From Chryseobacterium endalhagicum (GTDB lineage Bacteria; Bacteroidota; Bacteroidia; Flavobacteriales; Weeksellaceae), in NCBI RefSeq assembly GCF_016745235.1, contig NZ_JAELVM010000002.1, positions 806,001-870,000 of the forward strand: a stretch of 64,000 bases of DNA. The letters are read 5' to 3'. A program made the translations under genes and the position numbers. This document shows, in pieces, positions 24,564-33,631 of the stretch. Numbering within the stretch: position 1 is the first letter of the stretch; every line of letters starts with the position of its first letter. The notes beneath the pieces were generated by a model. The model did not search any database. It was not told the origin of the DNA and saw only the letters and a list, made by a program, of their open reading frames with translations.

Positions 24564-27500
24564 TTATTCTTTAATAATTTTCACTACGGTTTCAGAATCA
24601 TTAATTCTTACCAGATAAGCTCCGGAAATTAATGAAGAAAGATCAGTATGACCGTTTTCAAATTTCCCTGTTTTTATCATCTGGCCGGACAAATTGTAAA
24701 TCTGGTAATAGTAGTCTTTAGACTTGTCATTTCCTTTGATGTACAGCATGCTTTTTACAGGATTCGGGAAGAATTCCAGTTTGTTCTGAACTACTTTTTC
24801 CTCAATCACTGCTTTAGCCAGAATATTTTTGGCTTTGGCAAGAGCATTCGGAGGTACAGGAATGGCATCCGGCTCATATCTTCCGATTTCATTTCCATTG
24901 GCATCGTACTTAATTTCTGCACAACGGCAGGACATTGCCGCCTGAGGACGGAAACCGAACGTTGGCGTTAAATAATAGAGCCCTGTGTTAGCATTAGCCG
25001 TTTGTTTAAATAACATTCCTACAGAAGTACCACCGCTTCCCTGATGAGCTGAGGTCCAGATACCTGAATACTGGAAGGTCTTTAAACCTGATCCTGCAGC
25101 ATAGGGAAGGACAGAGGCATCCATTGTATTACCTCCGTTAAAGCCTCTTATACCCATGTTTGGGAATAATCCTATGTTGTATTCCGGTCTGTTTAATGTA
25201 TATCCGTAAGCAACGGTTCCTTTTCCGGAAAAATAAGCATACAGAGTACCGCCTACATAATTATATTTGGCAGGATCATAGGTTTCATATTTCACTACTG
25301 CGGCTATTTGCCCCGGATCTATACCATAGGCTGTATTAAACTGCGCATTATAGAACCATGGCGTATTTCCTTTTGAAATAAAATTCCCAAGAATAATTCC
25401 GGTAGAAACGCTTTCAAGATCTGCTACTCTCCAGCCTGCGGGACAAGGGTCGTATGAAGATTTTTCGGTTGCATGTCCCCATCTTTCCGGCATATTTCCA
25501 TTCTCGTCAGAAACCCAGTCTGCTTTTGCAGCATCGGTCTGATACAGATAATTAAGAGGATTATTAACAGAATATTTGACTACTTTCTTAAGTTTATCTG
25601 CTTTTGAATCTCCTGCCGTAACATTTGCATTTGAAGCATCCGAATAGGTAGTATACGGTTTGGTATATGAACTTAAATATTCCGATTCAGGCATATTATC
25701 CGTATAAGGTATTGCTCCGGTAGTAGCATTGGCGGGATTATTTTGTCTGAATACATTGTACGTTGCGTATGGTTTGGTTCCATAATAGTAATAAGACCAT
25801 CCCGGATTGTAAAATACTGGCAGCGGATCTTTTCTTCCCCATTGGTAATGCAGACCGCCACTTTCACTGATTTGAGCTAATCTGGCCATTACAGCAGGAT
25901 TTCCTGTCGGAAAACTACCTGTAGCGGGAGCCGCCAGACCTGATGCAAATACGGAACCGGAAGGTTCGAAAATATGTTCATTGACTAATTTTTCCTTAGC
26001 GCCCAGATCCCTGTCCATAAAGGTGGTTTTCATCGGAACTCCGGCACTGGTCATAGGATCTTTAAACTGATCATTGGCAGGGATAACTCCGCCATTTCCG
26101 GCGTTTTCAGGATCCACATCGTAAGTAGTGATGACAGATTTTGGCGCCCAGATATGCCAGCTCCATAATGCCGGATCGTTATGTTTATTGGCCGTCCAGC
26201 TTCCGCTTCCTGCATGAAAAGCCACTACCGCATTTCCAGCCTGATTCTGGTTTAAGGTAACTTTTAATATAGCCGTATCTATTGAACCGTCTATAATTTC
26301 CATTTTTTGGATCAGGTTCTTATTATTGGTCCAGACTACAGATGATGATTTGATACTTTCAGCAGGGAAAGAAAAATCTGTACTCAAGTGAAGCTTGTAC
26401 ATGGCGTATGCCTTTCTCAGAGGAATTTCAATGATCCTGTCGTTGTCTTTGTTGGAATCAACTTTATTCCCATTTGGATTAGGCGTTACCAGTGCAGGAT
26501 TGGTGTATTCTACATAACTGTTGGGTAATCTGGTCCATGATTTTAAAGTTTCGGTAGTGTAAACTTCGTTGGCAGAAGCTACAAATTCCGTTTCAAATAC
26601 TTTTGGCATAAAAGAAGCATTCGGGTCATAGATACAACGAACGCCGCCGCCGCCGATATAAGCGCTGCTGGAGAATCTGTGCCATCCCGGTCTTGGTTTT
26701 GAACCGCTCAGCGGATCTGAAATCAAGGTGAGACCTGCAGCACTAAATGAAGGGTAACGTACCTGGTTGATGATTTCAGAAGCGGTCATGAATGTAGTGG
26801 TCATTAATCCACCATCTGCACTCTGATCCTGGAAATTAATAACCGGCGTGATCCAGCCTGCTCCATATTTTAAAGGACTTGTTGTATTGGGATACCCTTC
26901 ATAATTACCATTAATAGGGAACTTACCTAAATTCATTCCTGAAACTCCTGAGAAATCAAATCCAAACTGAGGATAAACTTTTATTCCTGGATAATCCGGA
27001 TTTAAAGTTGTCGCATTGAATTCCGGATCAATTGTATTTCCTGTATGTTTTCCCCATGGGCTGTATTTGTTTTCATCAGGCATTGGGGTTCCGGAATTTC
27101 TTCCTCCTGAAAAATAGCTTGAAGGGACTCGCCAGTTGCACGGACATGGGTCATAAGGAGATTTCAAGGCGTATCTTGTACTCGCTTCTCCAACAACCGG
27201 ATCATCCATATCCGAATAATTCCCCTGACGGGTATCTCCCCAAAGATCCCACGCGATAATATTTTCGCGGTACGGAGGAACAAATTTTTTGTATTTTTCC
27301 TTTGAAAACCATGTGGTGATTCCCACCTGTGTCCAGCTGTCATTACTGTTTTGTCTCAAGAAGTCTTCCCCGTCATTAAGCAATGCTTCTCCTTTTTTAG
27401 CCACATAAATAGGCGTTGCAATAAAGTTGATCGGGTTTTGAACAGAGAACCTGATATTTCCGTTAGGGGTGTCCGTACCTGTATTGATCTGAGCAGAGTA

Positions 27501-29516
27501 TTTATTTCCTCTTACCCTTATAAATTTAGACTGGAAAGCCGGATCTGTATAGTTTAAATTAATTTCTCCGGTAATGGGATAAAGGCTTAAGTCCTTCAGT
27601 CCAAATGATGGGAACGGGTCTTTTCTGCCCCACTGATACTGAAGTCCGGCGGATTTATGCCATTCGTTTCCTACAAAGTTCGCACTTGTAGCACCCAGGT
27701 TTCTGTCCATCCATTTCCAATTGGTCACCGTATTTCCTTCCTTATCTTTTTCAAAACCGTGATGGTAATTGCTTCCGTTGATTCCAGGATCATCAGTAGC
27801 CCATACGTGCCATGTCCAGTAGATTTTGTTATCAACTTTATATGAAATAACGGCATTACCTTCTTTTATTTTGTTGATCATTACTTTGATTTTGGCATCT
27901 TCTCCTGTACCTTCCAAAGTAACGGATTTGATAAGCCCCGGTTCGTCCTCCCAGTACAATCCTGCTTTGGCAAGACCCTGCTGAGAGATAGGAGTATAAT
28001 TACCATTGTCATCCTTCATAAACTCGCCGCCTTTTGCCCACATTTCATAGGCTTTTTTTACAGGAATATAAAGACCGTCTACAGCAGCATTGGTTTTAGG
28101 ATCCTTGCCGGTGAAGATATAACTGTTCGGAGCTTTGGTCCAGTCTGCAAAATCAGATTCGGCCCCTGAATTGAGGGCAAAACAGGTAACCGGGCAGTCC
28201 TCTGTGACTGTATTTCCGAAAATGCCCACATATTTGATGAATTTATTGATCTCGCTTTCGATATCTATTAAAGGTCTTGACGGACCGTTCCATCCAGGGA
28301 CTACCTTTTTGTTTCTGATCGCCCCGACACCATATAATGATGCCTGAGAAGTATTACTTAATGAAAAGTTTTCAGAACCAGGACCTCTTTGTTTGTTATT
28401 AAGAGGAGGATATCCAAAATCATTGGCTACATTATAGTTGCTCATCGCTGAAAGAGAAATATACTGTCCGTTGCCTTTATAAACTCTTAATCCTGTGACT
28501 TTACTGATCACTATAACAACAGGCTGCTGGTTCGTGAAAACATCTCCCAGCTTCTCATTGATGTAATTGTAAAGATTATAATACCTGTTAAGAAGAGAAT
28601 TAGGATTGGTAAAATCCAGATATCCTCTTCCCCAGGGCTCTCCTCCTTCTTCAGGAGGCAAAAACCAGTTGCTGAAGTTGATGAAAAAACTTTCGTTTGA
28701 AAATTTTCCGGCAAACATATACACCGGATCATGATAAGAGAACTCAAAAGGACTGAACTCACTGTTCTGATAAATGAATTTCTGAGAACTGGCTATAGTC
28801 TCAAGATTATTAGGGTTCGTAATATTAACGACCGGTGAGCTGACATTGGAATTGTCTAATGCGGCATTTCCCTGAAAAGACAGCACAATATCATCCAGTT
28901 TTCTGGCCAGATGCTGGGAAGTTACCCTGTCTTTGACTCCTGAAACCGTTCCATTTGGATTGTATACAACCGTTCCGTTTTTTTTAGGGGTAAACAGGAT
29001 GGTGTACTGGTTCTCATCCAGGTCACAGTTGGCATACACATAATTTGATTGTTTGTAATGACTCACTGTTTTGTTCCAGGTTACAGAATTCCAGTTGGTA
29101 ATACTGGCATCTGAACTTAATTCGATCTTGACTGAATGACTGTTCAGAGCCGATTGCGGCAACTCGAATTGAGCGGTAAGTTCTTCATTATAGTCATAGT
29201 TTCCTGCAAAAGTTTTACACCATAAAGAGACCCAGTTATTTTGGGCATCTTTGTACTTTACGGTAACTTTTACATCTCCTGCGGTATTGGGCTTCTGAAA
29301 GTTCCCTTTGAGAACCACCAATCCTTTTTCATTCACATTTTGCGGAATGACAATAAGAGGATCCAGGTCATAGACACTTGGCGGGAGAGGTGTCCTGTGC
29401 TTGAATCCAATACTCGTCTCATGATGCCAGGGGACAGTTGCGGTCCTTGCATAGGCATGAGATGATGCAATACAGAATACTGCAGCAAAAATCTTGAATG
29501 TCGATTTTTTTTTCAT
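24564..29516 (-). CDS. Giant T9SS type A secreted protein with duplicated module
   Basis: 1650 residues. Signal peptide ending SHAYA (about 22). The C-terminal about 75 residues (FFPNPVKSMLYIKG...IYNLSGQMIKTGKF...SGAYLVRI) are a type A T9SS sorting domain, so the protein should be secreted through the outer membrane. The body has an N-terminal beta-rich region (about 45-470) and two copies of a large module, at about 560-1000 and 1130-1570. Each copy shows W-x-W-H-x-WA, then MDRNLGA or MDRDLGA, GLQYQWGRKDPFP or GLHYQWGRKDPLP, and YDPCP-x-x-WRV. These are signatures of the fibrobacter-type paralogous domain also common in Bacteroidota. The role of that domain is unknown. Single gene with its own terminator. 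Confidence 0.85.
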   Translation of the reverse strand: MKKKSTFKIFAAVFCIASSHAYARTATVPWHHETSIGFKHRTPLPPSVYDLDPLIVIPQNVNEKGLVVLKGNFQKPNTAGDVKVTVKYKDAQNNWVSLWCKTFAGNYDYNEELTAQFELPQSALNSHSVKIELSSDASITNWNSVTWNKTVSHYKQSNYVYANCDLDENQYTILFTPKKNGTVVYNPNGTVSGVKDRVTSQHLARKLDDIVLSFQGNAALDNSNVSSPVVNITNPNNLETIASSQKFIYQNSEFSPFEFSYHDPVYMFAGKFSNESFFINFSNWFLPPEEGGEPWGRGYLDFTNPNSLLNRYYNLYNYINEKLGDVFTNQQPVVIVISKVTGLRVYKGNGQYISLSAMSNYNVANDFGYPPLNNKQRGPGSENFSLSNTSQASLYGVGAIRNKKVVPGWNGPSRPLIDIESEINKFIKYVGIFGNTVTEDCPVTCFALNSGAESDFADWTKAPNSYIFTGKDPKTNAAVDGLYIPVKKAYEMWAKGGEFMKDDNGNYTPISQQGLAKAGLYWEDEPGLIKSVTLEGTGEDAKIKVMINKIKEGNAVISYKVDNKIYWTWHVWATDDPGINGSNYHHGFEKDKEGNTVTNWKWMDRNLGATSANFVGNEWHKSAGLQYQWGRKDPFPSFGLKDLSLYPITGEINLNYTDPAFQSKFIRVRGNKYSAQINTGTDTPNGNIRFSVQNPINFIATPIYVAKKGEALLNDGEDFLRQNSNDSWTQVGITTWFSKEKYKKFVPPYRENIIAWDLWGDTRQGNYSDMDDPVVGEASTRYALKSPYDPCPCNWRVPSSYFSGGRNSGTPMPDENKYSPWGKHTGNTIDPEFNATTLNPDYPGIKVYPQFGFDFSGVSGMNLGKFPINGNYEGYPNTTSPLKYGAGWITPVINFQDQSADGGLMTTTFMTASEIINQVRYPSFSAAGLTLISDPLSGSKPRPGWHRFSSSAYIGGGGVRCIYDPNASFMPKVFETEFVASANEVYTTETLKSWTRLPNSYVEYTNPALVTPNPNGNKVDSNKDNDRIIEIPLRKAYAMYKLHLSTDFSFPAESIKSSSVVWTNNKNLIQKMEIIDGSIDTAILKVTLNQNQAGNAVVAFHAGSGSWTANKHNDPALWSWHIWAPKSVITTYDVDPENAGNGGVIPANDQFKDPMTSAGVPMKTTFMDRDLGAKEKLVNEHIFEPSGSVFASGLAAPATGSFPTGNPAVMARLAQISESGGLHYQWGRKDPLPVFYNPGWSYYYYGTKPYATYNVFRQNNPANATTGAIPYTDNMPESEYLSSYTKPYTTYSDASNANVTAGDSKADKLKKVVKYSVNNPLNYLYQTDAAKADWVSDENGNMPERWGHATEKSSYDPCPAGWRVADLESVSTGIILGNFISKGNTPWFYNAQFNTAYGIDPGQIAAVVKYETYDPAKYNYVGGTLYAYFSGKGTVAYGYTLNRPEYNIGLFPNMGIRGFNGGNTMDASVLPYAAGSGLKTFQYSGIWTSAHQGSGGTSVGMLFKQTANANTGLYYLTPTFGFRPQAAMSCRCAEIKYDANGNEIGRYEPDAIPVPPNALAKAKNILAKAVIEEKVVQNKLEFFPNPVKSMLYIKGNDKSKDYYYQIYNLSGQMIKTGKFENGHTDLSSLISGAYLVRINDSETVVKIIKE

Positions 29517-29620
29517 ACGTATAAAAATTAAAAGTGTGTTTTATGGAAAATACACTGAATAGCCGCAGAAGAACCGGGAAATAAATAGGGCTCGAATTTC
29601 AATATATAAAAGCTGTTTCG

Positions 29621-29637
29621 GTTCCCAACCTGGGAAC
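29621..29637. promoter_or_regulatory. Perfect palindrome in the leader of the T9SS gene
   Basis: GTTCCCA-ACC-TGGGAAC, a perfect 7-bp inverted repeat with a 3-base centre, 105 bases upstream of the T9SS gene start. It is the most GC-rich point of this AT-rich gap and is not followed by a T run, so it may be an operator or an RNA hairpin. Confidence 0.4.
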
Positions 29638-29688
29638 GGAATATGGAATTTTACCCTAAATAAAACATTTACGGTCTCCGGTGTTCTG

Positions 29689-29799
29689 CTATACCAATGA
29701 TTTTAAAAAGATCCCTGAAGATTTTGAATGATCAGGATGGATGGGGAATGAGACAGCATAGAAAGCCGCATCATGCGTGAAAAGTAAATTTTTTTTCAT
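29689..29799 (-). CDS. Possible 36-residue small ORF upstream of T9SS gene
   Basis: ATG at 29799, stop TAG at 29689; the peptide begins MKKNLLFTHDAAFYAVSF. It has no clear leader or domain. It is listed because a perfect -7 box (TAATTTTG at 29812-29819) ends 12 bases before the ATG, the same geometry seen at pth, wzm and other genes here. It could be a small protein, a leader peptide for the downstream T9SS gene, or chance. The rest of the 29517-29979 gap holds only the palindrome at 29621. Confidence 0.25.
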   Translation of the reverse strand: MKKNLLFTHDAAFYAVSFPIHPDHSKSSGIFLKSLV

Positions 29800-29811
29800 G
29801 TTGGTGTGTTT

Positions 29812-29819
29812 CAAAATTA
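29812..29819 (-). promoter_or_regulatory. Putative -7 promoter box (TAATTTTG)
   Basis: Minus strand TAATTTTG. It is likely to drive the message that includes the 36-residue ORF and the giant T9SS gene. No -33 TTG is visible. Confidence 0.4.
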
Positions 29820-29979
29820 TTGTGTTGTTTTTTTATAATGATTAAAAATTTTAACTAAAAGTTTTATTTTTTAAAAATTACTATAACAAAATTCAACAAA
29901 ATAATTTTTTCCCACAATAGAGAGAATGACTTTTTTGATGAAAAACAATGAATATAGAAATAAATCTATAAAAAGTGTC

Positions 29980-30531
29980 TTAAATTTTATTATTGATGTA
30001 AGCTTCTGTAGCTCTTTCGGTTGAGTGAATGGTTGCCGGGTTTCCCATGACAACAGAATTGGCAGGAACATCAAAATTAACGTAGGAATTGGGAGCGATC
30101 AGAACATTGTTTCCAATAGTGATACCGCCTACAATAACAGCATTGGCTCCAATCCATACTTCATCACCAATCGTAGGAAAGCCCTGAAGTTTTCCGCGGT
30201 TCTGCTGGCCGATCGTTACGCCCTGCGCCATATTGCAGTTTTTCCCGATTCTGGCTTTCGGATTGATCACCAGACTTCCCCAGTGTCCCAGATAAAAACC
30301 TTCCCCGATCTCAGTTTCCGGATAAATCTGGTAGCCGTATTTGATCTGATAATGTCTGAGAACCAGTTTCCAGAATATTCCCAGAACAGGTTTTTGGTAA
30401 TATTTCTGGGTTTTTCTCAAAACATAGATAAAATGAAGGTTCGGATTGATACATTTTTTCCAGATCTCAAATGAAGAGAGCCATTTTCCGCTTTCCCTGT
30501 AAAAATCCTTTTGTATAAGTGTATAACCCAT
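29980..30531 (-). CDS. Serine acetyltransferase-like hexapeptide acyltransferase
   Basis: 183 residues. An N-terminal helical part (1-75) precedes a left-handed beta-helix built of hexapeptide repeats (about 78-165, PETEIGEGFYLGHWGSLVI and ARIGKNCNMAQGVTIGQQ), closing with NSVVMGNPA. The layout matches the CysE-like branch found in capsule and O-antigen loci, where it O-acetylates sugars with acetyl-CoA. Last gene of a three-gene minus-strand unit with a GT4 and another acyltransferase; 11 bases separate it from the upstream GT4 gene. The acceptor is unknown. No terminator is seen. Confidence 0.82.
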   Translation of the reverse strand: MGYTLIQKDFYRESGKWLSSFEIWKKCINPNLHFIYVLRKTQKYYQKPVLGIFWKLVLRHYQIKYGYQIYPETEIGEGFYLGHWGSLVINPKARIGKNCNMAQGVTIGQQNRGKLQGFPTIGDEVWIGANAVIVGGITIGNNVLIAPNSYVNFDVPANSVVMGNPATIHSTERATEAYINNKI

Positions 30532-30542
30532 TTTAAATCGTT

Positions 30543-31694
30543 TTATAATTCATCAATGATTTCCTGAAGATGTGCTACAGATTTCTGAAGAACAAATGGA
30601 AGGTCTGCCGCAGCGATCTCATTTTCGTAACGGGCGGTAAGTTCTTTGTCTGAAAGGAATTTTTTCATCCCTTCGTAAATTCCTTCCTCTGAATTGGGCG
30701 TGATCAGTCCTAATTTTCCGTCCTGAAGAAGATCCCTGATCCCGGAAACATCGGTAGAGACCACCGGTTTATTAAGGATAAGTGTTTCTGCAATAATGGT
30801 GGGAAAACCTTCGTGTCGGGAAGACATCACATAGAAATCTGCCTTTTTCAAATAAGGATAAGGATTGCTTCTGAAGCCGAGCATTTTTACTGTTTCCTGA
30901 AGTTCCAGTTCGTTAAGTTTTGCCAGGGTCTTTTCAAATTCGAAACCGTCACCGATAATAATGATCTGGTGTTTCAGCCCTTCATCGATCAGTTTTTTGT
31001 GAACATCAAGAAGCCTGTCGTAGCCTTTCTGCGGATAAACGGTCCCAATGGTAATAAACGTGGGAATATCGTTGGAGAAAGGATAATCATCGATTGCTGT
31101 ATTGGCTTTTTTTAAAGTGTCTTCTTTATCAATCGGATTGAAGATTTTAATAACGGACTGCTTCTCCTGGTCACTTTTAGCCGCCTTCTGCATTTCCTCC
31201 TTCAGTTTATTGGAAATAACCAGTATTCTGTCAAATTTAAATAGCTGCCTGATAACATCCGGTGTGTATTCTTTAAGATTAAAAATATCGTTCTGGATCC
31301 AGATGATTTTTTTGGAATCTTTCTGCGGGCTGGACAGCAGTTCCCTGTACATACCGTGAATGGCTGCTATTTCTACATCGTATTTTTTATTTTTCAGAAT
31401 AAATGTATAAAGTAGGGCAGGAAACCACAAAAACATTTTCTGATACAGCACTCTGAATGCTTTCACCGGAATTTCGTGAGGTCTGTTGGTCGTGATCATT
31501 TCTCCTTTCAAAAGATGATGAAGCTTCACCCATGACGGAACTTCTTTGATGTACATCCCTGTGTACAGATTGATCAGCAGATCCACCTCATATTTATCTT
31601 CCGGAAGGTTTTTAAGGAAATTGACAAGAACTTTTTCTGCCCCTCCATGTCGCAGGGAGCCGATACGTATTAGGATTTTCTTTTTTGCAGACAT
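30543..31694 (-). CDS. Glycosyltransferase family 4
   Basis: 383 residues, GT-B fold. The N-terminal lobe starts IGSLRHGGAEKVLVNFL. The C-terminal lobe has TIGTVYPQKGYDRLLDVHKK, a nucleotide-sugar loop around GFRSNPYPYLKKADFYVM and the E-x7-E motif SSRHEGFPTIIAETLILNKP. It retains the donor sugar configuration and is probably cytoplasmic on the inner-membrane face. Its closest relative in the window is the GT4 at 33632-34816, with matching HGGAEKV-like and HKKLIDEG segments, so the two are paralogs. The start ATG overlaps the previous stop by one base (TAATG). Confidence 0.92.
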   Translation of the reverse strand: MSAKKKILIRIGSLRHGGAEKVLVNFLKNLPEDKYEVDLLINLYTGMYIKEVPSWVKLHHLLKGEMITTNRPHEIPVKAFRVLYQKMFLWFPALLYTFILKNKKYDVEIAAIHGMYRELLSSPQKDSKKIIWIQNDIFNLKEYTPDVIRQLFKFDRILVISNKLKEEMQKAAKSDQEKQSVIKIFNPIDKEDTLKKANTAIDDYPFSNDIPTFITIGTVYPQKGYDRLLDVHKKLIDEGLKHQIIIIGDGFEFEKTLAKLNELELQETVKMLGFRSNPYPYLKKADFYVMSSRHEGFPTIIAETLILNKPVVSTDVSGIRDLLQDGKLGLITPNSEEGIYEGMKKFLSDKELTARYENEIAAADLPFVLQKSVAHLQEIIDEL

Positions 31695-32257
31695 TATTTC
31701 ACAGGTTTATAACGGTGGGGAAGATGCTCCTTGATATAGGCTTCTAATTGGGGTCTGTCTGCTTCAAGCTCTCTTGGATACATCACATTATTTTTTAAAG
31801 CTTTGTCTCCGTATTCTTCAATGGTGCAGATGAATTTTGCAGGAACTCCGGCGTAAACACTTCCCGGAGGCATAGAGGTGGTCAGAATAGATCCCGCACC
31901 CAAAACACAGTTGTCGCCCATTTCTACCCCCAGCATAATGATGGTATCTGCGCCTATCAGGCACTGTCTGCCGATTTTTATTCTTCCAAATGCTCTTACA
32001 TCTTTATATTTTTCAAAGAAATGAAGGGCATTGTAGCCTCCGTCGTGATTGATGAACCTTACATTATTGGAAAATGTGGTTTCGTCCCCTATTTCAATTA
32101 AAAAAGGTTCGGTTCCAAATTCCGGAACCTCTACAAAACGCACATTCTTACCTACCTTCAACCCTTTTGCAAGATTGACCTTAAGATAAATTTTTTGTAT
32201 CATCAAATGATAAGTGGTATGAATTTTTAATAGGATACGGAAGAGAAGAATCATCAT
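31694..32257 (-). CDS. Hexapeptide-repeat acyltransferase
   Basis: 187 residues. A short N-terminal helical segment is followed by a left-handed beta-helix (about 30-150: KNVRFVEVPEF, GRIKIGRQCLIGADTIIMLG, DNCVLGAGSILTT, GSVYAGVPAKFI). The family is maltose/galactoside O-acetyltransferase-like. Probably acetylates a sugar of the polysaccharide. First gene of its unit; the start lies only 48 bases from the divergent KASIII start, so the two share a compact promoter region. Which of several near-N-terminal Met codons is used is not certain. Confidence 0.82.
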   Translation of the reverse strand: MMILLFRILLKIHTTYHLMIQKIYLKVNLAKGLKVGKNVRFVEVPEFGTEPFLIEIGDETTFSNNVRFINHDGGYNALHFFEKYKDVRAFGRIKIGRQCLIGADTIIMLGVEMGDNCVLGAGSILTTSMPPGSVYAGVPAKFICTIEEYGDKALKNNVMYPRELEADRPQLEAYIKEHLPHRYKPVK

Positions 32258-32305
32258 TTAGGTAATTTGCTGTTTTATTTAATTTTACAAAGAAAAAGAA
32301 TTTAT

Positions 32306-33280
32306 ATGATAAAAGTTTCCAAAATAGAATATTATTTGCCCGAAAAAATTCTGACCAATGAGGATCTTGAGAAAGAATTTCCGGAGTGGAATTCAGATAG
32401 AATTCAAGAAAAAATAGGGATCAGACAGCGCCATATTTCATCAGAAAACGAGACGGTTCTGGAGCTTGCTGTAAAGTCTTCGGAGAAGCTTTTCACCGGC
32501 TATGACAGGAGCGAAATAGATTTTGTGCTCTTCTGCACCCAAAGTCCGGATTATTTTCTGCCTACAACAGCCTGTATTCTTCAGGACAGATTGGGGTTGA
32601 GGAAGAATATCGGAGCGGTGGATTTTAATTTGGGCTGTTCGGGTTTCGTGTATGGACTGGCTTTTGCTAAAGGATTAGTAGCCGGCGGTGTGGCAGAAAG
32701 TATTTTACTGGTCACATCGGAAACCTATACGAAGCATATTCATCCGGATGATAAGGCTAACCGGAGCATATTTGGAGACGCTTCTGCTTCGGTGATTATA
32801 GAGAAGGATGAAAATGCGGCAGCTTATCAGTTCTGTCTGGGAACAGACGGAAGCGGCGCCGAGAATCTGATGGTAAAGAAAGGAGCTTTCAAAACGGATT
32901 TTGAACTGAATCCCGGGCATGATTTTGCTCCGGAAAACCTATATATGAACGGCCCTGAAATTTTCAATTTTACGATTGAGAATATTCCGGGACTGGTAAA
33001 AGAAACATTGGAAAAGAATGGACTGACGATGGATGATATCGATCATTTTGTATTCCATCAGGCCAATGCTTTTATGCTGAATTATTTAAGGAAGAAAACC
33101 AAAATACCCGCAGAAAAATTCTATATCAATATGGAAAATACGGGAAATACAGTTTCTGCAACCATTCCGATCGCTTTGAAAGATATGATGGATCAGGGTG
33201 TGTTGAAAGAGGGAGATAAGGTATTGATGGCCGGTTTTGGAGTAGGGTACTCATGGGGAGCAACCGTGCTGGATTTTTAA
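32306..33280 (+). CDS. 3-oxoacyl-ACP synthase III (KASIII/FabH-like)
   Basis: 324 residues from the ATG at 32306; the frame is open to 32267 but MIKVSKIEYYLPEKIL is the standard start. The thiolase-fold triad is present: Cys 111 in FNLGCSGFVYG, His 251 in FVFHQANAF and Asn 281 in NTGNTVSATIPIAL. KASIII condenses an acyl-CoA with malonyl-ACP. Its position inside the polysaccharide locus, followed 29 bases later by its own ACP gene, suggests a dedicated acyl chain for surface decoration rather than housekeeping fatty-acid synthesis. Members of this branch can also act as acyl transferases, so condensation is not certain. Confidence 0.92.
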   Translation: MIKVSKIEYYLPEKILTNEDLEKEFPEWNSDRIQEKIGIRQRHISSENETVLELAVKSSEKLFTGYDRSEIDFVLFCTQSPDYFLPTTACILQDRLGLRKNIGAVDFNLGCSGFVYGLAFAKGLVAGGVAESILLVTSETYTKHIHPDDKANRSIFGDASASVIIEKDENAAAYQFCLGTDGSGAENLMVKKGAFKTDFELNPGHDFAPENLYMNGPEIFNFTIENIPGLVKETLEKNGLTMDDIDHFVFHQANAFMLNYLRKKTKIPAEKFYINMENTGNTVSATIPIALKDMMDQGVLKEGDKVLMAGFGVGYSWGATVLDF

Positions 33281-33309
33281 AAAATATGTACAAGCCAAAA
33301 TAAATTTAT

Positions 33310-33543
33310 ATGAAGACAGCCATTTTTTTAGAGAAATTACAGGAAGAACTGGAAGAACGCGAAAAACTAACCGTTGAAACCAATTTAAGAGAACTTGAAA
33401 ATTATGATTCAATCAGTTTACTCTCCGTTATTGCATTGGTAGATGAAAATTTCGATAATAAAATTGATACAAAGGATTTTAAAGATATAGAAACCGTTTC
33501 TGATCTGATGAATATTATTGGAAGAGAAAACTTCGAAGATTAA
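33310..33543 (+). CDS. Acyl carrier protein (paired with KASIII)
   Basis: 77 residues, acidic, helical. The phosphopantetheine attachment serine is Ser 34 in NYDSISLL. It follows the KASIII gene by 29 bases and forms a two-gene unit with it, ended by a strong terminator. It differs clearly from the second ACP at 41258-41494 (EEWDSLSH motif), so two separate carrier proteins serve this locus. Probably carries the acyl chain made or transferred by the adjacent KASIII. Confidence 0.88.
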   Translation: MKTAIFLEKLQEELEEREKLTVETNLRELENYDSISLLSVIALVDENFDNKIDTKDFKDIETVSDLMNIIGRENFED

Positions 33544-33563
33544 ATCATTTTCTTAAGTAAAAG

Positions 33564-33600
33564 AAAAGCCGCTTTTTCAGATTGAAAAAGCGGCTTTTTT
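33564..33600. terminator. Strong bidirectional terminator
   Basis: AAAAGCCGCTTTTTC, loop AGATT, GAAAAAGCGGCTTTTTT: a perfect 15-bp stem with A and T runs on both flanks. It lies between the convergent ACP and GT4 genes and should stop transcription from both sides. Confidence 0.92.
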
Positions 33601-33631
33601 ATGATAAAAAGGAGCCGTCTGATCTAAAGAT

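Noticed and set aside
29871..30074. 67-codon minus-strand frame overlapping the end of the serine acetyltransferase-like gene
   Set aside because: Out of frame with the real gene and mostly in an AT-rich tail; no supporting signal.
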